DNA from: Gammaproteobacteria bacterium | Lineage (GTDB): Bacteria; Pseudomonadota; Gammaproteobacteria; Chromatiales; Chromatiaceae | Direction of reading: 5' to 3' | Length of the DNA: 5,810 bases | Assembly: GCA_020630035.1 (NCBI GenBank) | Contig: JAHDCB010000049.1 | Span: 1 to 5,810 of the forward strand | Shown here: positions 1-5,080 of the stretch, piece after piece | Position numbering within the stretch: position 1 is the first letter of the stretch | Layout: every line of letters starts with the position of its first letter | Made by a program: the position numbers and the translations under genes | Notes under the pieces: generated by a model | The model's input: only the letters and a program-made list of their open reading frames with translations | The model's database searches: none | Told to the model about the DNA's origin: nothing

Positions 1-53
1 AGGGTCAGGGTAACTTACCCCTTCGTGTGGTACGAGATTATTAGACCACTACA
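1..53. mobile_element. probable insertion-sequence terminus (partial, runs off the left edge)
   Basis: Read on the minus strand, the cupin gene follows its family up to position 54. It then abruptly becomes a sequence beginning TGTAGTGGTCTAATAATC, with no resemblance to the expected protein. From memory, a TG-starting end with GTGGTCTAATAA is reminiscent of IS3-family terminal repeats. I cannot confirm the family because the transposase is outside the window. The segment contains a near-terminal inverted pair GTGGT (27-31)/ACCAC (45-49) and a tight palindrome GGGTAA-C-TTACCC at 8-20. An alternative is an ordinary rearrangement or an assembly break at a repeat. Target-site duplication cannot be checked because the other end is missing. 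Confidence 0.4.
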
Positions 54-404
54 CTTCCAGTAGCCCCCGGGAACATGGAGCTGTGGTTGCTCACCCTGTT
101 GCCAATCCACACCAAGCCGATACTGGCTCAGTGTTCCTTGTGGGTCGATCAGCCAATAAGTGAGCGGCGAGCCAACATGAAAACTATGAATAATGTCCAA
201 TTGATTTCTGTGCCAGTGCCCGATCGGTTCTTCTACGGTCAACAGATAATAAATGGCTGTGGCTGCGGCGCGCTCCACACCTTGAGTGGTTTGCGTAATG
301 TGTGAGGTATAGGTGCGCCGATAATAACCACCTTCCCGATGCGGCAATAGGTTGAAGGCCTGCCGTATTGCTGTTGCAGCATAGGTTGAATCTGATTCAG
401 GCAT
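15..404 (-). CDS. DUF985/cupin_5 family protein, C-terminally truncated
   Basis: The ORF is 129 aa. Residues 21-34 (PHREGGYYRRTYTS) match the family signature PHPEGGYYxExYRS. The cupin core follows: IYYLLT (51-56), GHWHR (62-66, His63 and His65), IIHSFHVGSPL (71-81, His73 and His76), and VPGGYW (111-116). Members are usually around 140-170 aa and continue after the last Trp with a Leu-rich strand and an APGF-type motif. Here genuine sequence ends at Lys117, and residues 118-129 are encoded by what looks like an inserted element, which also supplies the stop. The product therefore lacks its last strands and is probably non-functional. The ATG shares a base with the ilvD stop (TAATG), implying translational coupling; no good Shine-Dalgarno is visible. 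DUF985 proteins are predicted small-molecule-binding cupins, and the substrate is not established here. Confidence 0.8.
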   Translation of the reverse strand: MPESDSTYAATAIRQAFNLLPHREGGYYRRTYTSHITQTTQGVERAAATAIYYLLTVEEPIGHWHRNQLDIIHSFHVGSPLTYWLIDPQGTLSQYRLGVDWQQGEQPQLHVPGGYWKCSGLIISYHTKG

Positions 405-2275
405 TATGCGTACTGATCAGGCTCAATCTGGCTAAGATCACGTACGGCACCCCGTGCGGCTGATGTGGTTAATGCCGCATAAGCACGTAATGCCTGCGAC
501 ACGCTGCGCTGACGCGGTTGCACCGGCTGCCAGGCAGTATGACCACGTGCCTGCATGCGCTGGCGTCGTTCCGCAAGCACTTGTGCGCTCACCATCACCT
601 GGATACCACGTTGCGGTATATTGATATCTATCTGGTCACCTTCTTCTATCAGCCCGATGGCCCCGCCTTCAGCCGCTTCCGGCGAACAATGGCCGATAGA
701 TAACCCGGATGTGCCACCGGAAAAGCGTCCGTCAGTAATCAGCGCACAGCTTTTACCCAAACCCTTGCTTTTCAGGTAACTGGTCGGGTACAACATTTCC
801 TGCATACCTGGCCCACCCTTCGGTCCTTCATAACGGATAACCAAGACATCACCCGGTTGAATTGCATCACCTAATATAGCCTCCACCGCAGCATCCTGGC
901 TTTCATAGATACGCGCGGTACCCCGGAAGACCAGGATAGATTCATCCACCCCGGCGGTTTTGACAATGCAGCCTTGTTCAGCAATATTGCCATATAAAAC
1001 GGCCAGGCCACCTTCTTGTGAATAGGCGTGGTTAATGTCACGGATGCAGCCGGTATGACGGTCTGTATCTGTATCTGGCCACTGGCGATCCTGACTAAAT
1101 GCTGTCTGGGTTGGCACACCACCCGGAGCAGCCAGATACAATTGTTGTACCTGTTCAGTCGGGTTGCGCATTAAATCCCATTGCTCCAGCGCTTCGCCCA
1201 TAGTGTCGGTATGTACGGTACAGACATCGCGATGAATCAATCCACCCCGGTCCAGTTCTCCGAGTATGCCTAATACACCTCCGGCACGGTGCACATCTTC
1301 CATATGATAATCTGGGGTAGATGGTGCGACCTTGCACAGGTTCGGTACCTTACGGCTCATCCGGTCAATATCCTGCATACCAAAGTTCACTGCACCTTCA
1401 TGCGCCGCCGCCAGCAGATGCAAGACGGTGTTGGTTGAACCACCCATCGCAATATCCAGCGCGATCGCATTTTCAAAGGCAGCGAATGTGGCAATATTAC
1501 GCGGCAGAACACAAGGGTCATCCTGCTCGTAATAACGTTTAGCCAGCGCGACAATACGTTGTCCGGCCTCCAGAAATAGTTGTTTGCGTGCAGCATGAGT
1601 TGCCAGCAACGAGCCATTGCCAGGTAATGCCAATCCGAGTGCTTCAGTCAGGCAGTTCATAGAATTGGCGGTGAACATTCCGGAACAAGAACCACAGGTC
1701 GGACAGGCAGAACGTTCAATCTGAGCCACCTCGGCATCGGTCTGCGTTGCATCTGCTGCCTTGACCATCGCATCTACCAGATCCAGTTTCAGCACGGTTT
1801 CCTGTCCGGGCAATTGCACCTTGCCAGCCTCCATTGGCCCACCGGAAACAAAGATTGTCGGAATGTTCAGGCGCATGGTCGCCAGTAACATCCCTGGCGT
1901 GATCTTATCGCAGTTAGAGATACACACCAGTGCATCGGCACAGTGTGCATTCACCATATATTCAACACTGTCTGCAATCAAATCTCGCGAAGGCAACGAA
2001 TACAACATGCCATCGTGGCCCATCGCAATACCATCATCTACTGCGATGGTATTAAATTCTTTGGCAACGCCACCTGCCCGTTCCACCTCACGTGCCACCA
2101 GCTGACCTAAATCTTTCAGGTGGACATGACCGGGTACAAACTGAGTGAATGAATTTGCAATCGCAATGATTGGTTTGTCAAAATCGCCATCCTGCATACC
2201 GGTTGCACGCCACAAGGCACGTGCACCAGCCATATTACGTCCATGTGTCGTCGTACGGGATCGGTAGGCGGGCAT
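404..2275 (-). CDS. ilvD: dihydroxy-acid dehydratase
   Basis: This 623-aa cytoplasmic enzyme dehydrates 2,3-dihydroxy-isovalerate and 2,3-dihydroxy-3-methylvalerate to the 2-oxo acids in branched-chain amino-acid synthesis. It is collinear with E. coli IlvD (616 aa) from the N-terminus (residues 1-26 nearly identical) to the C-terminus. Visible motifs are NSFTQFVPGH (41-50), AVDDGIAMGH (78-87, Mg site), NCDKITPGM (121-129, iron-sulfur ligand Cys122 with Asp123/Lys124 for Mg), CPTCGSCSG (191-199, cluster cysteine region), and GRFSGGTSG (516-524, catalytic serine loop). The start is fixed by homology and by GGAG six bases upstream of the ATG. No leader peptide or attenuator is visible in the 67-bp gap to zapD, and no other ilv gene is in the window. 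The stop overlaps the start of the downstream cupin gene by one base. The coding sequence appears intact. Confidence 0.98.
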   Translation of the reverse strand: MPAYRSRTTTHGRNMAGARALWRATGMQDGDFDKPIIAIANSFTQFVPGHVHLKDLGQLVAREVERAGGVAKEFNTIAVDDGIAMGHDGMLYSLPSRDLIADSVEYMVNAHCADALVCISNCDKITPGMLLATMRLNIPTIFVSGGPMEAGKVQLPGQETVLKLDLVDAMVKAADATQTDAEVAQIERSACPTCGSCSGMFTANSMNCLTEALGLALPGNGSLLATHAARKQLFLEAGQRIVALAKRYYEQDDPCVLPRNIATFAAFENAIALDIAMGGSTNTVLHLLAAAHEGAVNFGMQDIDRMSRKVPNLCKVAPSTPDYHMEDVHRAGGVLGILGELDRGGLIHRDVCTVHTDTMGEALEQWDLMRNPTEQVQQLYLAAPGGVPTQTAFSQDRQWPDTDTDRHTGCIRDINHAYSQEGGLAVLYGNIAEQGCIVKTAGVDESILVFRGTARIYESQDAAVEAILGDAIQPGDVLVIRYEGPKGGPGMQEMLYPTSYLKSKGLGKSCALITDGRFSGGTSGLSIGHCSPEAAEGGAIGLIEEGDQIDINIPQRGIQVMVSAQVLAERRQRMQARGHTAWQPVQPRQRSVSQALRAYAALTTSAARGAVRDLSQIEPDQYA

Positions 2276-2281
2276 GGTTAT

Positions 2282-2285
2282 CTCC
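2282..2285 (-). promoter_or_regulatory. ribosome-binding site of ilvD
   Basis: GGAG on the minus strand lies 6 nt before the ATG at 2275-2273, an ideal Shine-Dalgarno spacing. It supports the annotated ilvD start. Confidence 0.8.
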
Positions 2286-2310
2286 GGTATTAACGCTGCA
2301 TACGCAGGGC

Positions 2311-2337
2311 AAAAGGTTTATCATGTCAGATAACTGA
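2311..2337 (+). promoter_or_regulatory. possible leader mini-ORF and small inverted repeat in the ilvD/zapD gap
   Basis: Upstream of zapD, AAAAGG (2311-2316) is followed after 6 nt by ATG TCA GAT AAC TGA (2323-2337), a four-codon reading frame with the only good Shine-Dalgarno in the gap. It overlaps an imperfect palindrome, TTATC (2318-2322), six bases, GATAA (2329-2333), located between the divergent genes. It could be a translational leader, an operator for either gene, or chance. I saw no convincing -35/-10 pair for either zapD or ilvD here. Confidence 0.2.
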
Positions 2338-2342
2338 ATTTT

Positions 2343-3140
2343 ATGCAAAGCGATCCCACCCAACCTATGTCTGATATGCTGATCTTTGAGCAACCGCTGA
2401 ATGAGAAATGTCGCTTGTTACTGCGGATCGCGCATTTGTTTGCACAACTGGATTTTCACTTGCCTCAGGCACATCGCTGGCATACGCGTGCTGCATTACA
2501 GGCCTTGTTGGAGATTGCCAATATTCTGGCCCGTGCTGACATCAAGCCAGAACTGATCAAAGAGTTGGATTTATATCGCTCAGTACTCGCGCGTGTTGCA
2601 CCTGGCCCGCAGGTCAATACCCAGGCACTACAGCAGGTTCTGACAGAACTGCAGGATGCGCACACTATATTGGCCAATCAATCGGGCCAACTAGGTGAAA
2701 AATTACGTAAAGATGATTTTCTTAACACTATTTATCAGCGCAGCGCCATTCCCGGCGGTACTTCAGACTTTGATTTGCCTCAGTTACATCAATGGTTGCA
2801 ACAGGAACATGCTGAACGGCTTTCCTGGCTACAGTCCTGGTATGACCAGGTACAGATCGTCGATGCAACAGTAGATCTATTATTGCGGATGATTCGGCAC
2901 AGCACGAACTTCACCATGAGTCAGGCAACGCGTGGCTTTTTCCAGCAAAACTTAGATCGTGACCTGAAGATGCAGATGATACGTATCGCACTCCCTGCCG
3001 ATTCAGAACTGTTTGCTGAGATCAGCGGCGGCCGTCACCGTTTCAGCGTACGCTTTATGCGCTCTGAATCCGGACAATCAGCCATACAAACTGGTCAGGA
3101 CGTTACCTTCAGACTGAATGTCTGTAGCGTGGCACTATGA
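2343..3140 (+). CDS. zapD: cell division protein ZapD (FtsZ-bundling, DUF1342/YacF family)
   Basis: ZapD is a cytoplasmic Z-ring associated protein that cross-links FtsZ filaments. Family landmarks, numbered from the outermost ATG, are FEQPLNEKCRLLLRI (15-29; E. coli FEHPLNEKMRTWLRI), a central helical region, SAIPGGTSDFDLPQLHQWL (about 134-152; E. coli SIPGGCCSFDLPTLHIWL), and ISGGRHRFSVRFM (about 228-240; E. coli ISGHKSRFAIRFM). The full frame is 265 aa, against 247 in E. coli. Start choice is uncertain. The ATG at 2367 (MSDMLIFEQPLNEK) aligns best with the E. coli N-terminus, and the ATG at 2376 is also possible. None of the three has a visible Shine-Dalgarno, so the outermost ATG is given. 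The usual neighbours coaE and yacG are absent. The gene is divergent from ilvD. Confidence 0.95.
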   Translation: MQSDPTQPMSDMLIFEQPLNEKCRLLLRIAHLFAQLDFHLPQAHRWHTRAALQALLEIANILARADIKPELIKELDLYRSVLARVAPGPQVNTQALQQVLTELQDAHTILANQSGQLGEKLRKDDFLNTIYQRSAIPGGTSDFDLPQLHQWLQQEHAERLSWLQSWYDQVQIVDATVDLLLRMIRHSTNFTMSQATRGFFQQNLDRDLKMQMIRIALPADSELFAEISGGRHRFSVRFMRSESGQSAIQTGQDVTFRLNVCSVAL

Positions 3141-3160
3141 AGACAACACCTCGCAGGCAT

Positions 3161-3223
3161 ACAGAGGACGCCTCTCCCTCTGTGCAAACCCTCATGGTTT
3201 TATCCTCGCAGCAAGCTGCGGGG
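3161..3223 (+). repeat. cluster of three adjacent stem-loops after zapD
   Basis: Hairpin 1: ACAGAGG (3161-3167)/CCTCTGT (3177-3183), loop 9 nt. Hairpin 2: AAACC (3186-3190)/GGTTT (3196-3200), loop 5 nt. Hairpin 3: CCTCGCAGC (3204-3212)/GCTGCGGGG (3215-3223) with one T-G pair, so the real loop is about 4-6 nt. They begin 20 bp after the zapD stop and are separated by only 2-3 bases. None has a strong U-tract, so they look more like a 3'-end stabiliser, a weak or Rho-assisted terminator, or (third hairpin) a REP-like palindrome than a classic terminator. The core CGCAGCAAGCTGCGGGG resembles dispersed palindromes I recall from other proteobacterial genomes. Confidence 0.5.
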
Positions 3224-3329
3224 GAATCCTCAGATTGAACTCAACCGGGAAGCTACTGTCATCAGGTGCAGATTGGAAAACAATAGAGCCACTATGACGC
3301 CTCACCGCGCCTTAGCCGCACAAAAAATG

Positions 3330-3377
3330 ACTCAAAATCATGATGTCGCTCAACTAACTTAAACACGACATCTGAGT
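3330..3377 (+). terminator. bulged stem-loop, possible distal terminator of zapD
   Basis: ACTCA (3330-3334)/TGAGT (3373-3377) stacks on GATGTCG (3342-3348)/CGACATC (3366-3372), with a 7-nt bulge (3335-3341) and a 17-nt loop. A T6 run at 3388-3393 follows, but about 10 nt after the stem, further than in a standard intrinsic terminator. The function is therefore uncertain. Confidence 0.25.
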
Positions 3378-3401
3378 TGTTCCATTATTTTTTAAGGATG
3401 C

Positions 3402-3515
3402 AAAAAGAAAAAAGCCTTGCATGAACAACAAATTCAGTCATGAGATGGAAATGCGTACAAATAATGGTCAGTTTGTGCACTTCCCTGACATGGGCTGTAT
3501 CGTCATGCAAGGCTT
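3402..3515 (-). terminator. perfect 13-bp long-range inverted repeat with T-rich tract, candidate minus-strand terminator or structured RNA
   Basis: AAGCCTTGCATGA (3412-3424) is exactly complementary to TCATGCAAGGCTT (3503-3515), with 78 nt between. In minus-strand orientation the stem's 3' arm runs directly into TTTTTTCTTTTT (3413-3402, including the last stem bases), as in an intrinsic terminator. Inside the loop a further stem GTCAG (3467-3471)/CTGAC (3485-3489) can form, suggesting a multi-helix fold. It would end transcripts coming from the glycosyltransferase genes or from the internal promoter at about 3700. A 78-nt loop is unusually large for a terminator. A small transposon-like element with 13-bp terminal repeats is an alternative, but I see no flanking direct repeat. 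Confidence 0.4.
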
Positions 3516-3575
3516 GGAGGGTCGCCATTCTTGGATGGCTGAATCATACTTCTTATTATCAGGGCATGTGTATTA

Positions 3576-3671
3576 TTAGAGGTTGCTGGTGAAAAAAAGC
3601 AATAAAATAACTTGCAGCAGCACTATATCAGGCGTATAATATGCGGCCATCAGGTTAGATGAAGATAACAT
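3576..3671 (-). CDS. candidate 31-aa hydrophobic small protein (unrecognised)
   Basis: The ORF runs ATG to TAA on the minus strand, starting 12 nt after the stop of the TIGR04282 gene and about 16 nt after the predicted start of a strong internal promoter. A purine-rich stretch AGAGCGAGA precedes the ATG directly, giving only a weak Shine-Dalgarno (AGAG). The peptide begins with a polar segment (Ser3-Ser5, Asn6, Tyr11-Tyr12, Pro14, Asp15) and has a continuous hydrophobic run IVLLQVILLLFF (16-27), short for a membrane helix, before a short TSNL tail. I do not recognise it. It could be a small membrane peptide, a non-coding part of a small RNA, or chance. Composition evidence is weak at this length; the case rests on its position behind the promoter and before a terminator-like stem. 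Confidence 0.3.
   Translation of the reverse strand: MLSSSNLMAAYYTPDIVLLQVILLLFFTSNL
3612..3640 (+). promoter_or_regulatory. promoter-like sequence, plus strand (TTGCAG-17-TATAAT)
   Basis: TTGCAG (3612-3617), a 17-bp spacer and a perfect TATAAT (3635-3640) would start a rightward transcript near 3647. The -35 matches consensus at only three positions. There is no gene downstream in that direction: the transcript would be antisense to the candidate 31-aa ORF and to the TIGR04282 gene. It may be a fortuitous match in AT-rich DNA, or an antisense promoter. Confidence 0.3.
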
Positions 3672-3683
3672 TCTCGCTCTGAA

Positions 3684-4397
3684 TCAACCAGAAATTATCC
3701 TGTGATCTGTTTCACTTGTCAATAGATTTTTTGTGACGAATGTCACAGGGTCAAGTCTACCAAAATAACATTTTTCACGATAATATCTGGCCAGATCAGC
3801 AGCACAATCAATATCCCAGCGGATCGGCAACTCATACAGGCTCAGTTTTTGTGTGCGACAACCTCGCCGGGTAAGCTCAGCGACCTGAGCCGTGCTCCAG
3901 GGAATCGCCTGAAATAAGGCTGGATGTATCTGCCGCATACCGATCAGGGCATAACCACCGTCTTCGGTCGGCGTCATCACCACATCGGTGCCGTGTTTTA
4001 ATTGACGGAAGCCTGCGGCAACATCGCCCGGGGTTAATCCGGGTGTATCTGTACCGATCAGGATAGCGGACTGAACATTGCCCCCCAGGTTTGCCGCCAG
4101 CGCCTGCGCCATCCGCTCGCCCAGATCTTTCCCGCGCTGCTGGCACAAGCGTAAGGTATAGTGCTGTGTTAATACCTGGATATCAGGGTGGCGTATATCC
4201 GTAGCGCAGACAGTGACAGGTGCGATTCTGGCATGCACCATACGCGCGACCGTCGTATGTAGGCATTGCCGGTAAAAATCGCAGGCAGCTGTGGCACCAA
4301 TGGCCGGAATCAGACGTGTTTTTACCTGCCCGACTATCGGTGCTTTAGCAAAGATCAGCAGTCGGCTGTGTGCGAATCTGAAGCCGGTGACGGACAT
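3684..4397 (-). CDS. TIGR04282/DUF2064 family nucleotidyltransferase-like protein (arsenosugar-biosynthesis-type glycosyltransferase)
   Basis: Starting at the ATG at 4397, the protein is 237 aa. Motifs are FAKAPIVGQVKTRL (16-29, the family's nucleotide-binding signature, resembling MobA/CofC-type transferases), GKDLGERM (89-96), IGTDTPGL (114-121, acidic metal-binding site), PTEDGGYALIG (143-153) and WDIDCAADL (194-202). The open frame continues upstream to 4538, but those residues are shadowed by the preceding gene and unlike the family, so the internal ATG is preferred. No strong Shine-Dalgarno is visible there. It overlaps the TIGR04283 gene by 43 bp, consistent with translational coupling. 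The 'arsenosugar' name comes from genome co-occurrence; no arsM or radical-SAM arsenosugar gene is visible here, and the true product is uncertain. The last ~30 residues extend past the usual end of the family and encode the CRP-like sites. Confidence 0.88.
   Translation of the reverse strand: MSVTGFRFAHSRLLIFAKAPIVGQVKTRLIPAIGATAACDFYRQCLHTTVARMVHARIAPVTVCATDIRHPDIQVLTQHYTLRLCQQRGKDLGERMAQALAANLGGNVQSAILIGTDTPGLTPGDVAAGFRQLKHGTDVVMTPTEDGGYALIGMRQIHPALFQAIPWSTAQVAELTRRGCRTQKLSLYELPIRWDIDCAADLARYYREKCYFGRLDPVTFVTKNLLTSETDHRIISG
3694..3722 (-). promoter_or_regulatory. near-consensus sigma-70 promoter, minus strand (TTGACA-17-GATAAT)
   Basis: On the minus strand, TTGACA (3722-3717, 6/6) is separated by exactly 17 bp from GATAAT (3699-3694, 5/6). 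Transcription would begin near 3687 and read left through the 31-aa ORF to the T-rich stem at 3402-3515, a transcript of roughly 280 nt. The promoter lies inside the last codons of the TIGR04282 gene. This is the best promoter match I found in the window. Two CRP-like palindromes sit upstream of it and within its spacer. Confidence 0.6.
3701..3716. promoter_or_regulatory. CRP-like palindrome in the promoter spacer
   Basis: TGTGA-TCTGTT-TCACT matches the CRP consensus TGTGA-N6-TCACA at 9 of 10 positions. It occupies the spacer between the -35 and -10 of the minus-strand promoter, a position where a bound protein would block RNA polymerase. Regulator identity is inferred from the motif only. 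Confidence 0.4.
3732..3747. promoter_or_regulatory. perfect CRP-type palindrome upstream of the minus-strand promoter
   Basis: TGTGA-CGAATG-TCACA matches the CRP consensus at 10 of 10 half-site bases. Its centre (3739.5) is about 52 bp upstream of the predicted start and 31 bp (about three helical turns) from the centre of the second palindrome. It lies inside TIGR04282 codons. As RNA it also forms a 6-bp hairpin, TGTGAC/GTCACA, with no U-tract in the right place for a terminator, which favours a protein-binding role. Confidence 0.45.
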
Positions 4398-5080
4398 GGT
4401 CGATACCAGGTTGCCAGACGAGTGGGTGGAATACCGATAAAATAAGCAACACGTAACCACCACATCAGCAGGATCGTGCGCCACACACCTCGTTGTTGCC
4501 AGCGACGAGCCGACGTTGTGAGTTGCACCGGTGCACAATCTGGTCGACAGTGACGTTTTAATTGCCGACTGAGCGCGATATCTTCCATCAGCGGGATTGT
4601 TGCATAGCCGCCAATTTGTACAAACAGGTCGTGGCGCACAAAGATACCCTGGTCACCGGTTGCAATCTGGCTGAGTCGGGTACGCTGCCGCATCAGGTAG
4701 GCAATTACCCGGAATATCTGCCGCTGATCAGCAAAACGTAAGTCACAATAGCCCCAGCCGACCTGGGTTTGTTGTAAATAATTTCCAAATGTCTGCACAG
4801 TCTGCTGTGTCAGCCGGGTATCGGCGTGCACAAACCATAACCAGCAGCCGGTTGCCTGGCGCGCACCTCGATTCATTTGTTGCGCACGGCCGGCCGGCCC
4901 GTGGACTATCTGGTCAACCAGCGGCTGTGCCAGCGCACAGGTCTGATCGATACTGCCCCCGTCACTCAGGATAATTTCCTGACCTGCCTGACGTAATATC
5001 TGTAAGGATTGTAATAAAGGCAGTAATACCGCGCCTTCATTTAACGTCGGAATAATGATACTCAGATAAACTGTGGGCAT
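4355..5080 (-). CDS. TIGR04283 family glycosyltransferase (GT-A, family-2-like)
   Basis: The protein is 241 aa and soluble or peripherally membrane-bound. The N-terminus LSIIIPTLNE (6-15) is the classic GT2 nucleotide-sugar-binding start. It is followed by ILSDGGS (37-43), GRAQQMN (64-70), FVHADTRL (83-90; HADT replaces the DxD metal motif, as usual in this family), GDQGIFV (142-148), LMEDIALSRQLKR (164-176; acidic catalytic region) and a hydrophobic C-terminal helix around WRTILLMWWLRVAYFIGIPP (200-219). The family normally ends near the ATWYR stretch (223-227). Here about 14 extra residues run into the start of the TIGR04282 gene, giving the 43-bp overlap. The start is supported by GGAG 9 nt upstream. 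TIGR04283 and TIGR04282 genes are habitually adjacent and are predicted to act on the same substrate, which is not experimentally clear to me. Confidence 0.93.
   Translation of the reverse strand: MPTVYLSIIIPTLNEGAVLLPLLQSLQILRQAGQEIILSDGGSIDQTCALAQPLVDQIVHGPAGRAQQMNRGARQATGCWLWFVHADTRLTQQTVQTFGNYLQQTQVGWGYCDLRFADQRQIFRVIAYLMRQRTRLSQIATGDQGIFVRHDLFVQIGGYATIPLMEDIALSRQLKRHCRPDCAPVQLTTSARRWQQRGVWRTILLMWWLRVAYFIGIPPTRLATWYRPCPSPASDSHTADC

Larger units (their letters stand above)
3141..3683. other. gap of about 540 bp without a conventional gene, rich in inverted repeats
   Basis: No ORF longer than about 52 codons exists here on either strand, and none matches a family I recognise. Contents in order: three tandem hairpins (3161-3223); a bulged hairpin (3330-3377) with a T6 run further on; a long-range 13-bp inverted repeat (3412-3515); a candidate 31-codon minus-strand ORF (3576-3671); and a plus-strand promoter-like sequence (3612-3640). 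The region is more AT-rich than the flanking genes, especially 3360-3420 and 3590-3640. The yacG gene that often follows zapD is not here, not even as a recognisable remnant with its zinc cysteines. Confidence 0.7.

Noticed and set aside
3137..3238. 33-aa plus-strand ORF overlapping the zapD stop (ATGA), considered as yacG
   Set aside because: It lacks the YacG zinc cysteines and any family likeness, and its sequence is made of the three hairpins.
3402..3515. Integron attC site or CRISPR-type repeat
   Set aside because: No core-site motifs of attC, no repeated spacer-repeat pattern, and only two inverted (not direct) copies.
3385..3528. Minus-strand ORF of 47 codons across the long inverted repeat
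   Set aside because: No ribosome-binding site; it runs through the T-rich tract and both repeat arms. Structure explains the sequence better than coding.
3421..3579. Plus-strand ORF of 52 codons in the gap
   Set aside because: No Shine-Dalgarno, no recognisable family. It is antisense to the inverted-repeat loop, and its first codon overlaps the repeat arm. Probably chance.
3576..3671. Idea that the Leu/Ile/Val-rich 31-aa peptide is an ilv/leu attenuation leader
   Set aside because: The only branched-chain gene, ilvD, is more than 1 kb further on with zapD in between on the opposite strand, and no terminator/antiterminator pair was seen close behind the peptide.
3732..3747. Hairpin TGTGAC/GTCACA as an intrinsic terminator of the glycosyltransferase operon
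   Set aside because: The T-run lies on the wrong side for both strands' transcripts, and it sits before the stop codon; a protein-binding palindrome fits better.
4398..4538. N-terminal 47-codon extension of the TIGR04282 frame
   Set aside because: These codons lie within the TIGR04283 gene, do not resemble the family, and precede the family-like start.
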